Assembly (NCBI GenBank): GCA_031553885.1
Contig: JAVBKV010000057.1
Span: 1 to 35,495, forward strand
DNA length: 35,495 bases
Reading direction: 5' to 3'
Source of the DNA: JAVBKV01 sp031553885
GTDB taxonomy: Bacteria; Bacteroidota; Bacteroidia; Bacteroidales; Azobacteroidaceae
Shown here: piece after piece, positions 7,803 through 15,567 of the stretch
Numbering within the stretch: position 1 is the stretch's first letter
Layout: the number at the start of each line of letters is the position of its first letter
Notes under the pieces: model-generated
Seen by the model: only the letters and a program-made list of their open reading frames with translations
Database searches by the model: none
What the model was told of the DNA's origin: nothing
Made by a program: the position numbers and the translations under genes

Positions 7803-8690
7803 TCACTTGCCTTTTTTTCCGAATCTGTACGTCAAATTGATAAACGGACCATTGTAGGCCCAGTCCAGATCAAGATACAGTTGTGGCTTGTCAGAATTCA
7901 TGTTAACGCCCAGATATGAGTAGCCCAGGTCGAATCCCCAGTGTCTGTTCAGGTTGTACTGAACATACAAAGAAGTGTCAAAAATTCTTCCTGTCAGATC
8001 CTTGTATTGAATGTAAAAATAACCCAGTTCGGCACCTGCTGTCCAGTGGTTGTTGAGTGAGTACAGACCAAAAAGTCCGGCGTCCGGAAGTGGAGCCGTG
8101 AATGTAATATTATCTTTAGTCGATGTCTCACCTTGTACCTGATCTTCCAATACGATTCCGGTATTAAATGTCATAACATGAAAACCGGCAAAAGCTCCTG
8201 TTTCGAAATGAGAATTTGAGATGAATGAATATCCATATGCTAAACGAATGATGCTGGCGTTGAAATGAACTCCGATTTTGGAATTAGCAGGGTAATCATG
8301 TTTTCTGAAATGAATCTCTTCTTCCAGAATTGTATTGACGCTTCTGTTGATGCTGTAGTATGAAAGACCTAGGTAATGGTGTTTTCCGAAATGAAACCTG
8401 AAGTCCAGGAGCCCATTGTAATCATTCCTGTTCATGTTCAGATCGTCTTCATAGCTGAATGTGGAATAATTATTGTCATCGGTACTTGCTCCTACTATTG
8501 TCTTGTTGATTGATAAAAAGTATCTCAGCCGGATCGAGAATTTACTGTCATTCCAGTTTTCTTTCGAGGGTGGAGGGTTGGACTCTCCGATCCGGATCGA
8601 ATCGGATTGAGCCTGAACAGGTGAAAAAAAAACGGATGCAATGAGCAGGAGAAATAGGTATGCGTATATTTTATTTGTAGATGTTCTCAT
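7803..8690 (-). CDS. Outer-membrane beta-barrel protein, function unknown
   Basis: The 295-residue product has a signal peptide cut at about residue 27 (FFSPVQA, then QSDS). The rest is a series of alternating amphipathic strands rich in aromatic residues, with turns rich in Asn, Asp and Gly, for example RLRYFLS, HHYLGLSYYSINRS, RLAYGYSF, SLYVQYNL and LDLDWAYNGPF. The last strand, INLTYRFGKKGK, looks like a closing barrel strand. This pattern supports a small outer-membrane barrel of about 10-12 strands. I cannot name a substrate or a specific family. It lies between two + strand genes and has no obvious partner. Confidence 0.8.
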   Translation of the reverse strand: MRTSTNKIYAYLFLLLIASVFFSPVQAQSDSIRIGESNPPPSKENWNDSKFSIRLRYFLSINKTIVGASTDDNNYSTFSYEDDLNMNRNDYNGLLDFRFHFGKHHYLGLSYYSINRSVNTILEEEIHFRKHDYPANSKIGVHFNASIIRLAYGYSFISNSHFETGAFAGFHVMTFNTGIVLEDQVQGETSTKDNITFTAPLPDAGLFGLYSLNNHWTAGAELGYFYIQYKDLTGRIFDTSLYVQYNLNRHWGFDLGYSYLGVNMNSDKPQLYLDLDWAYNGPFINLTYRFGKKGK

Positions 8691-8768
8691 TTCTTATTTT
8701 TTTATAATAGTAGCATAACAAATAAGTAAAAAGAAAAGTTTTTCCGTATAATGTAATTATTTATACCC

Positions 8769-8776
8769 TATCTTTG
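8769..8776 (+). promoter_or_regulatory. -7 promoter element of purM
   Basis: TATCTTTG, 20 bases before the purM ATG, matches TAnnTTTG exactly. The upstream -33 element is weak (a T run near 8741). Confidence 0.6.
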
Positions 8777-8796
8777 TGCGGAAATAGAAAAAATTT

Positions 8797-9963
8797 ATGA
8801 GCGACCAACGTTATAACCAGCGCGGTGTTTCTGCTTCCAAGGAAGACGTTCACAATGCGATCAAAAACATAGATAAGGGCATTTTTCCGAATGCTTTCTG
8901 TAAAATTATTCCGGATATTCTGGGAGGAGATCCTGAGTATTGTAATATCATGCATGCTGATGGAGCCGGCACTAAGTCTTCGCTGGCTTACATGTACTGG
9001 AAAGAAACCGGTGATTTGTCTGTCTGGAAGGGTATTGCCCAGGATGCGTTAATCATGAATGTCGATGATCTCCTATGTGTGGGAGCCACAGATAATATCC
9101 TGCTTTCTTCCACGATTGGGCGGAACAAACACCTGATTCCCGGAGAAGTAATCTCTGCCATTATCAATGGGACAAATGAGCTTTGTGAAGAACTGAGTCG
9201 TCTGGGTGTTCATATCTATCCGACCGGAGGTGAAACGGCCGATGTGGGAGATCTGGTCCGGACGATTATTGTTGACAGTACGGTTACCTGTCGTATGAAA
9301 CGTTCGGATGTCATCGATAATGCCCGTATTCAGGCGGGCGATGTGATTGTTGGCCTTTCCTCCTGCGGGCAGGCTACTTATGAAAAAGAATACAACGGCG
9401 GTATGGGCAGTAACGGGCTGACTTCCGCCCGTCATGATGTTTTTGCGAACTACCTGGCCGGAAAATATCCGGAAAGTTATGATGCTGCTGTTCCGTCGGA
9501 ACTGGTTTATTCGGGTCAGATGAAGTTGACCGACAAAATTGAAGACCTGGATGTAGATGCCGGAAAATTGGTTCTTTCTCCCACCCGGACATATGCTCCG
9601 GTTATCAAAACGATTCTGGACCAGCTACGACAACAGATTCATGGAATGGTTCATTGTTCGGGAGGCGCACAAACCAAAGTATTGCATTTTGTCGATCGAG
9701 TGAAAGTGACAAAAAATAATCTGTTTCCTGTACCTCCTTTGTTCCGCCTGATTCAGGAACAGTCCGGTACCGACTGGAAGGAAATGTATAAAGTTTTCAA
9801 TATGGGGCACCGGATGGAAATCTATCTGCCGGAAACTTATGCTCAGCCGGTAATAGAGATTGCTCAATCGTATGGTATTGAGGCTCAGTTAGTCGGGTTT
9901 GTAGAAGCGTCGGAAAAAAAAGAACTGGTGATTGAAAGCGAATACGGCCGGTTTGAATATTGA
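8797..9963 (+). CDS. purM: Phosphoribosylformylglycinamidine cyclo-ligase (AIR synthetase)
   Basis: This cytoplasmic enzyme closes the imidazole ring in de novo purine synthesis, turning FGAM and ATP into aminoimidazole ribotide. The 388-residue product starts SDQRYNQRGVSASKEDV, has the conserved loop HADGAGTKSS (53-62), AQDALIMNVDDLLCVGA in the dimer-core region, the glycine-rich YPTGGETADVGD, and the C-terminal half with HCSGGAQTKVL and FNMGHRMEIYLP. It is longer than the roughly 345-residue E. coli enzyme, as seen in Bacteroidota homologues. The radical SAM gene follows after 2 bases, so the two are probably cotranscribed. purD lies about 6 kb downstream in a separate group. Confidence 0.97.
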   Translation: MSDQRYNQRGVSASKEDVHNAIKNIDKGIFPNAFCKIIPDILGGDPEYCNIMHADGAGTKSSLAYMYWKETGDLSVWKGIAQDALIMNVDDLLCVGATDNILLSSTIGRNKHLIPGEVISAIINGTNELCEELSRLGVHIYPTGGETADVGDLVRTIIVDSTVTCRMKRSDVIDNARIQAGDVIVGLSSCGQATYEKEYNGGMGSNGLTSARHDVFANYLAGKYPESYDAAVPSELVYSGQMKLTDKIEDLDVDAGKLVLSPTRTYAPVIKTILDQLRQQIHGMVHCSGGAQTKVLHFVDRVKVTKNNLFPVPPLFRLIQEQSGTDWKEMYKVFNMGHRMEIYLPETYAQPVIEIAQSYGIEAQLVGFVEASEKKELVIESEYGRFEY

Positions 9964-9965
9964 TA

Positions 9966-10877
9966 ATGACTGGTAAACCTTACAACGATTTTCGGGATTT
10001 CCTGCAAAAAACCTTTCCTTTCAAAGTTCAGAAAATCTCCATCAATGCCGGATTTACCTGTCCTAACCGGGACGGGACCAAAGGGTGGGGAGGTTGTACC
10101 TATTGTAATAACCAGACTTTCAGCCCTGAATATTGCTTTACTGAAAAAAACGTGGCTGAGCAACTGGGAGGAGGAATTGAATTTTTCTCCCGGAAATACC
10201 CTCAAATGAAGTATCTGGCCTATTTCCAGTCTTATACCAATACGTATGACGAGGTAGGTAGTCTTCTTGAAAAATACAACGAAGCCCTGAAGCATCCCGA
10301 AGTCGTTGGTCTGATCATTGGAACCCGCCCGGATTGCATGCCGGGTGAATTACTCGACGAATTACAAAAAATATCACGCAAGTATTTTCTTCTGGTAGAA
10401 TACGGAGTTGAGTCGACCAGCAATGAAACCCTGGAGTTTATCAACCGGGGACATACCTATGAGGAGGCTGTAGAAACGATTCTCCGGACACACGAACGGG
10501 GTATTTATTGTGGAATTCACATGATTCTTGGGCTCCCCGGAGAAAGCAGGGAACAGATTCTTTCGCACGCCTCTGCCATTTCCAAACTCCCGCTGACTAC
10601 AGTCAAACTCCATCAGTTGCAACTGATCCGGCATACTAAAATGGCCCGGCAGTTTGAAGAACATCCGGAGTGGTTTCACCTTTATGATGTAGATGAATAC
10701 ATTGAGCTATGCATCGATTTTCTGGAGCGGCTGAATCCGGACTTTTACGTGGAACGTTTTGTTTCACAATCTCCGAAAGAATTGCTGATCGCTCCCGATT
10801 GGGGAGTGAAAAATAATGAATTTATGATCAGAATCAACCGGAGAATTGCTGAACGGGGAATCAGTCGCAGTCGTTGA
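9966..10877 (+). CDS. TIGR01212/YhcC family radical SAM protein
   Basis: This 303-residue radical SAM enzyme belongs to the YhcC/TIGR01212 family, whose reaction is not established. The iron-sulfur cysteines are Cys32, Cys44 and Cys47 in CPNRDGTKGWGGCTYC; the wide first gap (CX11CX2C) is a feature of this family and of Elp3-like enzymes. Further motifs are YFQSYTNTY, LIIGTRPDCMPGELLD and VEYGVESTSNETL, ending in a C-terminal region that may contact substrate. The ATG is two bases after the purM stop, so the pair forms an operon. An in-frame TTG at 9960 is less likely. The last 17 bases overlap the convergent transporter gene. Confidence 0.92.
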   Translation: MTGKPYNDFRDFLQKTFPFKVQKISINAGFTCPNRDGTKGWGGCTYCNNQTFSPEYCFTEKNVAEQLGGGIEFFSRKYPQMKYLAYFQSYTNTYDEVGSLLEKYNEALKHPEVVGLIIGTRPDCMPGELLDELQKISRKYFLLVEYGVESTSNETLEFINRGHTYEEAVETILRTHERGIYCGIHMILGLPGESREQILSHASAISKLPLTTVKLHQLQLIRHTKMARQFEEHPEWFHLYDVDEYIELCIDFLERLNPDFYVERFVSQSPKELLIAPDWGVKNNEFMIRINRRIAERGISRSR

Positions 10878-11790
10878 TGTTACTTTTGTCGATTCCGAAT
10901 TTTTCTTCGGAGTGATGTTTTCCTTTAGGCTCCACGTGTACGACAATATCATATACATTATCCACTGATTTTTTGATGCTTTCTTCCACGGAATGAGCGA
11001 TGGAATGCGCATCCGTAAGGCTTATGGATCCCTCAGCTTCAATATCGAGAGCAATCATATACAGGTTCCCTAATTGCCGGGAACGGATTCTGTGTGGGTT
11101 GCTGGCTCCAGGGACCTGTTCTGTAGCATCGATGATTTTTTTGTAGATGGAAGTATCCTGAGTTCCGTCCATGAGTACCACATTGGTTTCCATAAAAATA
11201 TCAATCGACGATTTGATAATGTAAATACTGATCAGAAGCCCCGTAATGGAGTCCAATATTGGCATTTTAAGTACAAATGTAAACAACAGGCCGAGTAATA
11301 CTCCCCCTGAAATCAGTACATCATTTCGCATGTTTTTAGCGTTGGCAATCAGCATGGAACTGTTCACTTTCTTTCCTTGTGCGGCCTGGTACCAGGCTAG
11401 TGCTAATTTTCCGAGCATGGAGAGGATGGTCACATAAATGGCCAGTTGGGAGGGAAGTTCCCTTTCTTCGGAAAAGAGAATACTTTTTCCTGTGGAGAAC
11501 AGCATCTGTATCCCGGCAAAAAAGATAACGAAAGAAAGAACTTTGGTAGCGACATTATCCGCTTTTTCATACCCGTATACGTATTTCGGAGTAGGTGGTC
11601 TGCTGATAATCCGGGCTGTAAAAAGAGTGACTAATGAGATGACGACGTCTGTTGCCGAGTCAATACCGTCTCCCAGTACAGCCATACTTCCGGCTACAAT
11701 TCCGACGACAATCTTCAGTAAAGACAATATGGCATTTCCGATCACGCTTATCCACGATGCCTGTACCAGTACTTTTTCTCTTTCATCCAT
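10861..11790 (-). CDS. Cation diffusion facilitator (CDF) metal transporter
   Basis: This is a predicted inner-membrane exporter of divalent metal ions by proton exchange. The 309 residues hold six transmembrane helices (about 12-110 and 115-200) followed by a cytoplasmic ferredoxin-like domain (about 205-290). Metal-site residues in helix 2 are in DGIDSATD (Asp41, Asp44, Asp48), and in helix 5 Asn153 and Asp157 in NAKNMRND. Having Asp instead of the usual zinc-site His in helix 2, with Asn/Asp in helix 5, is more like iron- or manganese-type CDF proteins, but selectivity is an inference. The C-terminal tail has His residues (VHVEPKGKHHSEEKFG). The gene is divergent from kdsC. Confidence 0.93.
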   Translation of the reverse strand: MDEREKVLVQASWISVIGNAILSLLKIVVGIVAGSMAVLGDGIDSATDVVISLVTLFTARIISRPPTPKYVYGYEKADNVATKVLSFVIFFAGIQMLFSTGKSILFSEERELPSQLAIYVTILSMLGKLALAWYQAAQGKKVNSSMLIANAKNMRNDVLISGGVLLGLLFTFVLKMPILDSITGLLISIYIIKSSIDIFMETNVVLMDGTQDTSIYKKIIDATEQVPGASNPHRIRSRQLGNLYMIALDIEAEGSISLTDAHSIAHSVEESIKKSVDNVYDIVVHVEPKGKHHSEEKFGIDKSNINDCD

Positions 11791-11810
11791 GATTCGTTCG
11801 ATTGAAAGTA

Positions 11811-11818
11811 CAAAGGTA
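11811..11818 (-). promoter_or_regulatory. -7 element of the CDF transporter gene
   Basis: The - strand reads TACCTTTG, a match to TAnnTTTG, 20 bases before the start codon. It is 24 bases from the opposing -7 element of kdsC, so the two promoters overlap back to back. Confidence 0.55.
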
Positions 11819-11842
11819 CGATGATTTTTCGATATAAAATCG

Positions 11843-11850
11843 TATCTTTG
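11843..11850 (+). promoter_or_regulatory. -7 element of kdsC
   Basis: TATCTTTG matches TAnnTTTG and lies 26 bases before the kdsC ATG. No clear TTTG is visible upstream. Confidence 0.6.
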
Positions 11851-11876
11851 GACTTCGATTTTTTAACAGGATAAAC

Positions 11877-12398
11877 ATGAGTAATATCAATTACGATTTA
11901 CGAAAAATAAAAGGATTTGTTTTTGATGTGGACGGAGTGCTTTCTCCGGATTCTATTCCTCTGCATCCTTCAGGAGAGCCTATGCGCGTGATCAATACGA
12001 AAGATGGTTATGCCATGCAGTTGGCTGCCAAGCAGGGGTATCAGCTATGCATCATTACAGGAGGAGATACACAGGCCGTCCGGATTCGTTTTGAAAGCCT
12101 CGGATTTCAGCATGTCTACCTCAAAGCCAAACATAAAATCAATCAATTCCATGATTTTCTGCAAAAAACCGGACTGAAACCGGAAGAAGTTGTTTATGTC
12201 GGTGATGATATCCCCGATTATGAAATCATGCAACTTGTCGGCTTGCCAGCCTGTCCGGTAGATGCGGTTCCGGAAATCAAAGCCATTTCCAAATACATTT
12301 CCCACAAAACCGGAGGGCACGGGGTCGGGCGCGATGTTATCGAACAGGTGCTGAAAGCCCAGGATAACTGGATGCAGGGTGATGCTTTCGGATGGTGA
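11877..12398 (+). CDS. kdsC: 3-deoxy-D-manno-octulosonate 8-phosphate phosphatase (KdsC-type HAD)
   Basis: The enzyme removes phosphate from Kdo-8-phosphate in the pathway to lipid A and LPS core, in the cytoplasm. The 173-residue product is a capless HAD hydrolase of the C0 type. Motif I is FDVDGVLSPD (Asp17 and Asp19), motif II is ITGG (about 60-63), motif III Lys falls near KAKHKI (83-88), and motif IV is VGDDIPDYEIM (108-118). The C-terminal GGHGVGRDVIEQVLK is typical of KdsC and inserts into the neighbouring subunit. The maf gene follows after 39 bases, likely in the same transcript. Confidence 0.93.
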   Translation: MSNINYDLRKIKGFVFDVDGVLSPDSIPLHPSGEPMRVINTKDGYAMQLAAKQGYQLCIITGGDTQAVRIRFESLGFQHVYLKAKHKINQFHDFLQKTGLKPEEVVYVGDDIPDYEIMQLVGLPACPVDAVPEIKAISKYISHKTGGHGVGRDVIEQVLKAQDNWMQGDAFGW

Positions 12399-12437
12399 AT
12401 CCAATGAATGAAATAAAACTTTTGATACAATAAATTT

Positions 12438-13025
12438 ATGCTTTCAACTATAGATAAATATAAAATCATATTAGCGTCTAATTCTCCGCGACGCAGGGAG
12501 TTATTGTCAGGACTCGACATCCCGTTTGAAGTGAAAACCTTACCGGATGTCGATGAATCATATCCCGCTACGCTGTGGAAAGAAGAAATTCCGGTGTACC
12601 TTTCCAGACTTAAGGCAACGGCTTACCAGGAATACATGCAGGATGATACGATGCTGATTACCGCTGATACCATCGTCTGGTTGAACGGAGATGTATACGG
12701 AAAACCGAAAACAGAGGAAGAGGCAAAGGAAATGCTTCGTGTCCTGTCAGGTAAAAAACATGAGGTTATAACCGGTGTGTGTATTGCTACCAAAGAAAAA
12801 CAGAAAGCTTTCTATGCAGTATCCAAGGTTAAATTTGCTGAGTTGAGCGAAGAAGAAATCGACTATTACGTACAGAAGTACAAACCTTACGATAAGGCCG
12901 GATCCTATGGGGTTCAGGAGTGGATCGGTTATATTGGAGTCGAGAGCCTGGAGGGATCTTTCTATAACGTCATGGGAATGCCGGTGCGTATGTTGTATAT
13001 GTACCTGAAAGAATGGACGGATTAG
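12438..13025 (+). CDS. maf: Maf family nucleoside triphosphate pyrophosphatase
   Basis: Maf proteins hydrolyse non-canonical or pyrimidine nucleoside triphosphates to monophosphates in the cytoplasm and can affect septum formation when overproduced. The 195-residue length is normal. Visible motifs are the nucleotide-binding SNSPRRRELLSGL (14-26), catalytic ADTIVW (76-81), KPKTEEEAKEML, and DKAGSYGVQEWIG with EGSFYNVMGMPV near the C-terminus. The second basic residue after SNSP and the GSYG signature fit the dTTP/UTP (YhdE) subgroup. It follows kdsC on the same strand. Confidence 0.95.
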   Translation: MLSTIDKYKIILASNSPRRRELLSGLDIPFEVKTLPDVDESYPATLWKEEIPVYLSRLKATAYQEYMQDDTMLITADTIVWLNGDVYGKPKTEEEAKEMLRVLSGKKHEVITGVCIATKEKQKAFYAVSKVKFAELSEEEIDYYVQKYKPYDKAGSYGVQEWIGYIGVESLEGSFYNVMGMPVRMLYMYLKEWTD

Positions 13026-13050
13026 ACGCTTAACTACCGGGTATTTTTCG

Positions 13051-13058
13051 TAGCTTTG
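13051..13058 (+). promoter_or_regulatory. -7 element of argB
   Basis: TAGCTTTG matches TAnnTTTG and lies 25 bases before the argB ATG, in the 58-base gap after maf. It suggests that a new transcript starts here. Confidence 0.55.
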
Positions 13059-13083
13059 CAGTTCAATCATTACTATCGAATCA

Positions 13084-13851
13084 ATGGATCAACTGACAAT
13101 TGTCAAAGTAGGAGGAAAAATTGTGGAAGAGGAACATTCTTTGAATGCTTTGCTTACTGATTTTTCTGCAATAAAAGGATATAAAATTTTAGTACACGGA
13201 GGCGGACGATCAGCAACCAAACTGGCTGAGAAACTGGGAGTGGAAAGCTCGATGGTCAATGGACGCCGGATTACGGATGCGGAAACCCTGAAGATCGTTA
13301 CCATGGTGTACGCCGGACTGGTCAATAAAAATATTGTCGCCCGCTTGCAGGGCCAGGGTATCAATGCCCTGGGGCTCACCGGAGCCGATATGAACATCAT
13401 GCTTTCGGATAAACGTCCGGTGACGGATATCGACTATGGTTTTGTAGGGGATGTCAGGCAGGTCAATGCCGGAATCCTTTCGGGTTTGTTGCAACAACAG
13501 GTGGTGCCGGTTCTGGCTCCGCTTACCCACGACGGAAAGGGCAGTATGCTGAATACCAATGCCGATACGATTGCCGGGGAGGCGGCTAAAGAACTGGCTA
13601 ACTATTTCGATGTCCGCCTGGTCTATTGCTTTGAGAAAAAAGGAGTGTTGCTGGATGAAAACGACGATGAAAGTGTGATTCCTGAAATCACGTCTTCATT
13701 ATTCAGACAATATGTTTCCGATGGAATTATTCAGGGGGGGATGATCCCCAAACTGGAAAATGCTTTTCAGGCGATTGCTGCCGGTGTGAAAGAAGTAATT
13801 ATTACCCAGGCTTCCGAAATTAACTCGGGAAAAGGAACGACTATCCGATGA
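13084..13851 (+). CDS. argB: Acetylglutamate kinase (possibly acting on succinylglutamate)
   Basis: This amino acid kinase carries out the second step of arginine synthesis, phosphorylating an N-acylated glutamate with ATP. The 255-residue product has IVKVGGKIVEE (6-16), the substrate and phosphate loop VHGGGRSATKLAEKLG (37-52), NGRRITDAETL, GLTGADMN, and the C-terminal GGMIPKLENAFQAI. Some Bacteroides species are reported to use N-succinyl rather than N-acetyl intermediates, so the true substrate may be N-succinylglutamate; the sequence alone does not decide this. No other arginine genes are adjacent. The last four bases overlap the start of the next gene (ATGA), indicating coupled translation with a flavoprotein. 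Confidence 0.95.
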   Translation: MDQLTIVKVGGKIVEEEHSLNALLTDFSAIKGYKILVHGGGRSATKLAEKLGVESSMVNGRRITDAETLKIVTMVYAGLVNKNIVARLQGQGINALGLTGADMNIMLSDKRPVTDIDYGFVGDVRQVNAGILSGLLQQQVVPVLAPLTHDGKGSMLNTNADTIAGEAAKELANYFDVRLVYCFEKKGVLLDENDDESVIPEITSSLFRQYVSDGIIQGGMIPKLENAFQAIAAGVKEVIITQASEINSGKGTTIR

Positions 13852-14318
13852 AAACGATTCAGATTACAGAAAGAATTGCTATTGAACAGGTTATTGCTCA
13901 GTGCGATGTGTGTTATGTCGGTCTGGTTGATGAAGATAACAGGCCCTATGTCATTCCGATGAATTTCGGCTACAGGGACAATATCATTTACCTGCATTCG
14001 GCCCCGGAAGGTCGTTCGATCCGTATCCTGGAGAAGAACAACAATGTTTGTATTACCTTCAGCCGCGGGCACCGTCTGGCTTTTCAGCATCCGCAGGTGG
14101 CTTGCAGTTACCGGATGAAATCTCAGAGCGTTATCGCTTTCTGTGAGGTGACGTTTGTCGAAGAAAAAGAAAAGAAAATAGAAATCCTGAATATCCTGAT
14201 GGGACAATATTCCGATAAGGAATTTCAATATTCCGATCCGGCTGTAGCTAATGTAAAGATCTGGCGGGCGGAAATTAAGCAAATGACATGCAAGGAGTTC
14301 GGAGCTCCTCATAAATAG
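13848..14318 (+). CDS. PNPOx-like flavin-binding protein (NimA-related family)
   Basis: The 156-residue protein belongs to the pyridoxamine 5'-phosphate oxidase-like split-barrel family that binds FMN. The first strand is CYVGLVDEDNRPYVIPMNFG (about 23-42), followed by IIYLHSAPEGRSIRILEKNN and VCITFSRGHRL, the usual pattern of flavin phosphate contacts. Members include nitroimidazole-resistance NimA proteins and many uncharacterised oxidoreductases; drug resistance should not be assumed. Its start overlaps the argB stop by four bases, and the THUMP methyltransferase gene begins 12 bases after its end, so it is inside an operon. Confidence 0.87.
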   Translation: MKTIQITERIAIEQVIAQCDVCYVGLVDEDNRPYVIPMNFGYRDNIIYLHSAPEGRSIRILEKNNNVCITFSRGHRLAFQHPQVACSYRMKSQSVIAFCEVTFVEEKEKKIEILNILMGQYSDKEFQYSDPAVANVKIWRAEIKQMTCKEFGAPHK

Positions 14319-14330
14319 TTTTTAGTATAC

Positions 14331-15539
14331 ATGGACAATTCTTTTGAAATGGTGGCTAAAACCCAGTACGGGTTGGAAGAAATACTGGCCGCCGAACTTA
14401 TAGCGCTGGGTGCAGACCAGGTACAGATCGGACGCCGGATGGTTTCTTTTACAGGTAATAAAGAGCTGCTGTACAAAGCTAATTTTCATTGTCGCACCGC
14501 CCTTCGTATCCTGAAGCCGGTAGCCTCTTTTTCAGCTAAACATGCGGATGAAGTGTACGAAAGCGTCAAGCAGATTGACTGGAGCCGTTATTTATCCGAC
14601 AAAAAAACATTTGCCATCGATGCCGTGGTTCATTCGGAAGTGTTTACCCATTCCAAGTTTGTAGCTTACCGGACCAAAGATGCGATCGTCGATTTCTTTG
14701 TCGAACGGGGAGAAGAGCGTCCTTCGGTTCGAATTAATAATCCGGATATTCAGATTCATATTCACATTTCCCATAAGGAATGTACGGTTTCGATCGACAG
14801 TTCCGGGGAATCCCTGCACAAGAGAGGGTATCGGACCGAAGAGACTGAAGCGCCCTTGAATGAGGTGCTTGCGGCCGGTATGATCCTGAAAACAGGCTGG
14901 AAAGGAGAATGTAATTTTGTGGATCCGATGTGTGGTTCGGGAACCCTGCTGATCGAAGCGGTGATGATTGCCACTAATACGGCTCCCGGAATTTTCCGGG
15001 ATAAGTATGCCTTTGAAAAATGGGACGATTTCGATCCGGACTTATTTGAACGTATCAGTTCGGACGACAGCCACGAGCGGGAATTCGAATTCAAAGCATA
15101 TGGCTCGGATATCTCTTCGAAAGCGATTGCAATTGCTGCCAAAAATGTTAAAAGTGCCGGATTGTCTAAATACATCGAATTGAAAGTATTGCCTTTTGAA
15201 GAATACCGGGAAGCTCCGGAAAAAGGGATTCTGGTGACCAATCCTCCTTATGGGGAACGCTTGAATCCCCGGGATATTATGGCCATGTATGCCATGATCG
15301 GAGAGCGCCTGAAACATGTATTTACGGGTTATGATGCATGGGTCCTGTCGTCCAACCAGGAAGGGTTTGATAAAATAGGTTTAAAACCTTCTTCCAGAAT
15401 GAAGTTGCTGAACGGTGCGCTGGATTGCGAATTCCGCCAGTATCAGATTTTTAGCGGAAAGCATAAAGAATATAAACAGGATGAAAGCCATCAGCTCCGG
15501 TTGAAGAAAGTAGCGGCGAATCAGTCTTATAATAAATGA
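14331..15539 (+). CDS. THUMP-domain RNA guanine-N2 methyltransferase (RlmL N-half type)
   Basis: This is a predicted RNA m2G methyltransferase like the N-terminal part of E. coli RlmL, which modifies 23S rRNA G2445. The 402-residue product has an N-terminal ferredoxin-like plus THUMP region (about 1-165; KTQYGLEEILAAEL, then RRMVSFTGNKELLYKANFHC). A Rossmann methyltransferase domain follows, with DPMCGSGTLLIEA (SAM binding), YGSDISSKAIAIAAKN and the catalytic TNPPYGERL. It lacks the second methyltransferase domain found in the E. coli fusion. It is cotranscribed with argB and the flavoprotein upstream, and probably with purD 28 bases downstream. Confidence 0.93.
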   Translation: MDNSFEMVAKTQYGLEEILAAELIALGADQVQIGRRMVSFTGNKELLYKANFHCRTALRILKPVASFSAKHADEVYESVKQIDWSRYLSDKKTFAIDAVVHSEVFTHSKFVAYRTKDAIVDFFVERGEERPSVRINNPDIQIHIHISHKECTVSIDSSGESLHKRGYRTEETEAPLNEVLAAGMILKTGWKGECNFVDPMCGSGTLLIEAVMIATNTAPGIFRDKYAFEKWDDFDPDLFERISSDDSHEREFEFKAYGSDISSKAIAIAAKNVKSAGLSKYIELKVLPFEEYREAPEKGILVTNPPYGERLNPRDIMAMYAMIGERLKHVFTGYDAWVLSSNQEGFDKIGLKPSSRMKLLNGALDCEFRQYQIFSGKHKEYKQDESHQLRLKKVAANQSYNK

Positions 15540-15567
15540 TTTTCAGAAAATAAATAAAAAACTCAAT

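Noticed and set aside
13848..14318. Nitroimidazole resistance gene (nim)
   Set aside because: Only the broad PNPOx-like fold is evident; chromosomal, operon-embedded relatives are common and need not confer resistance.
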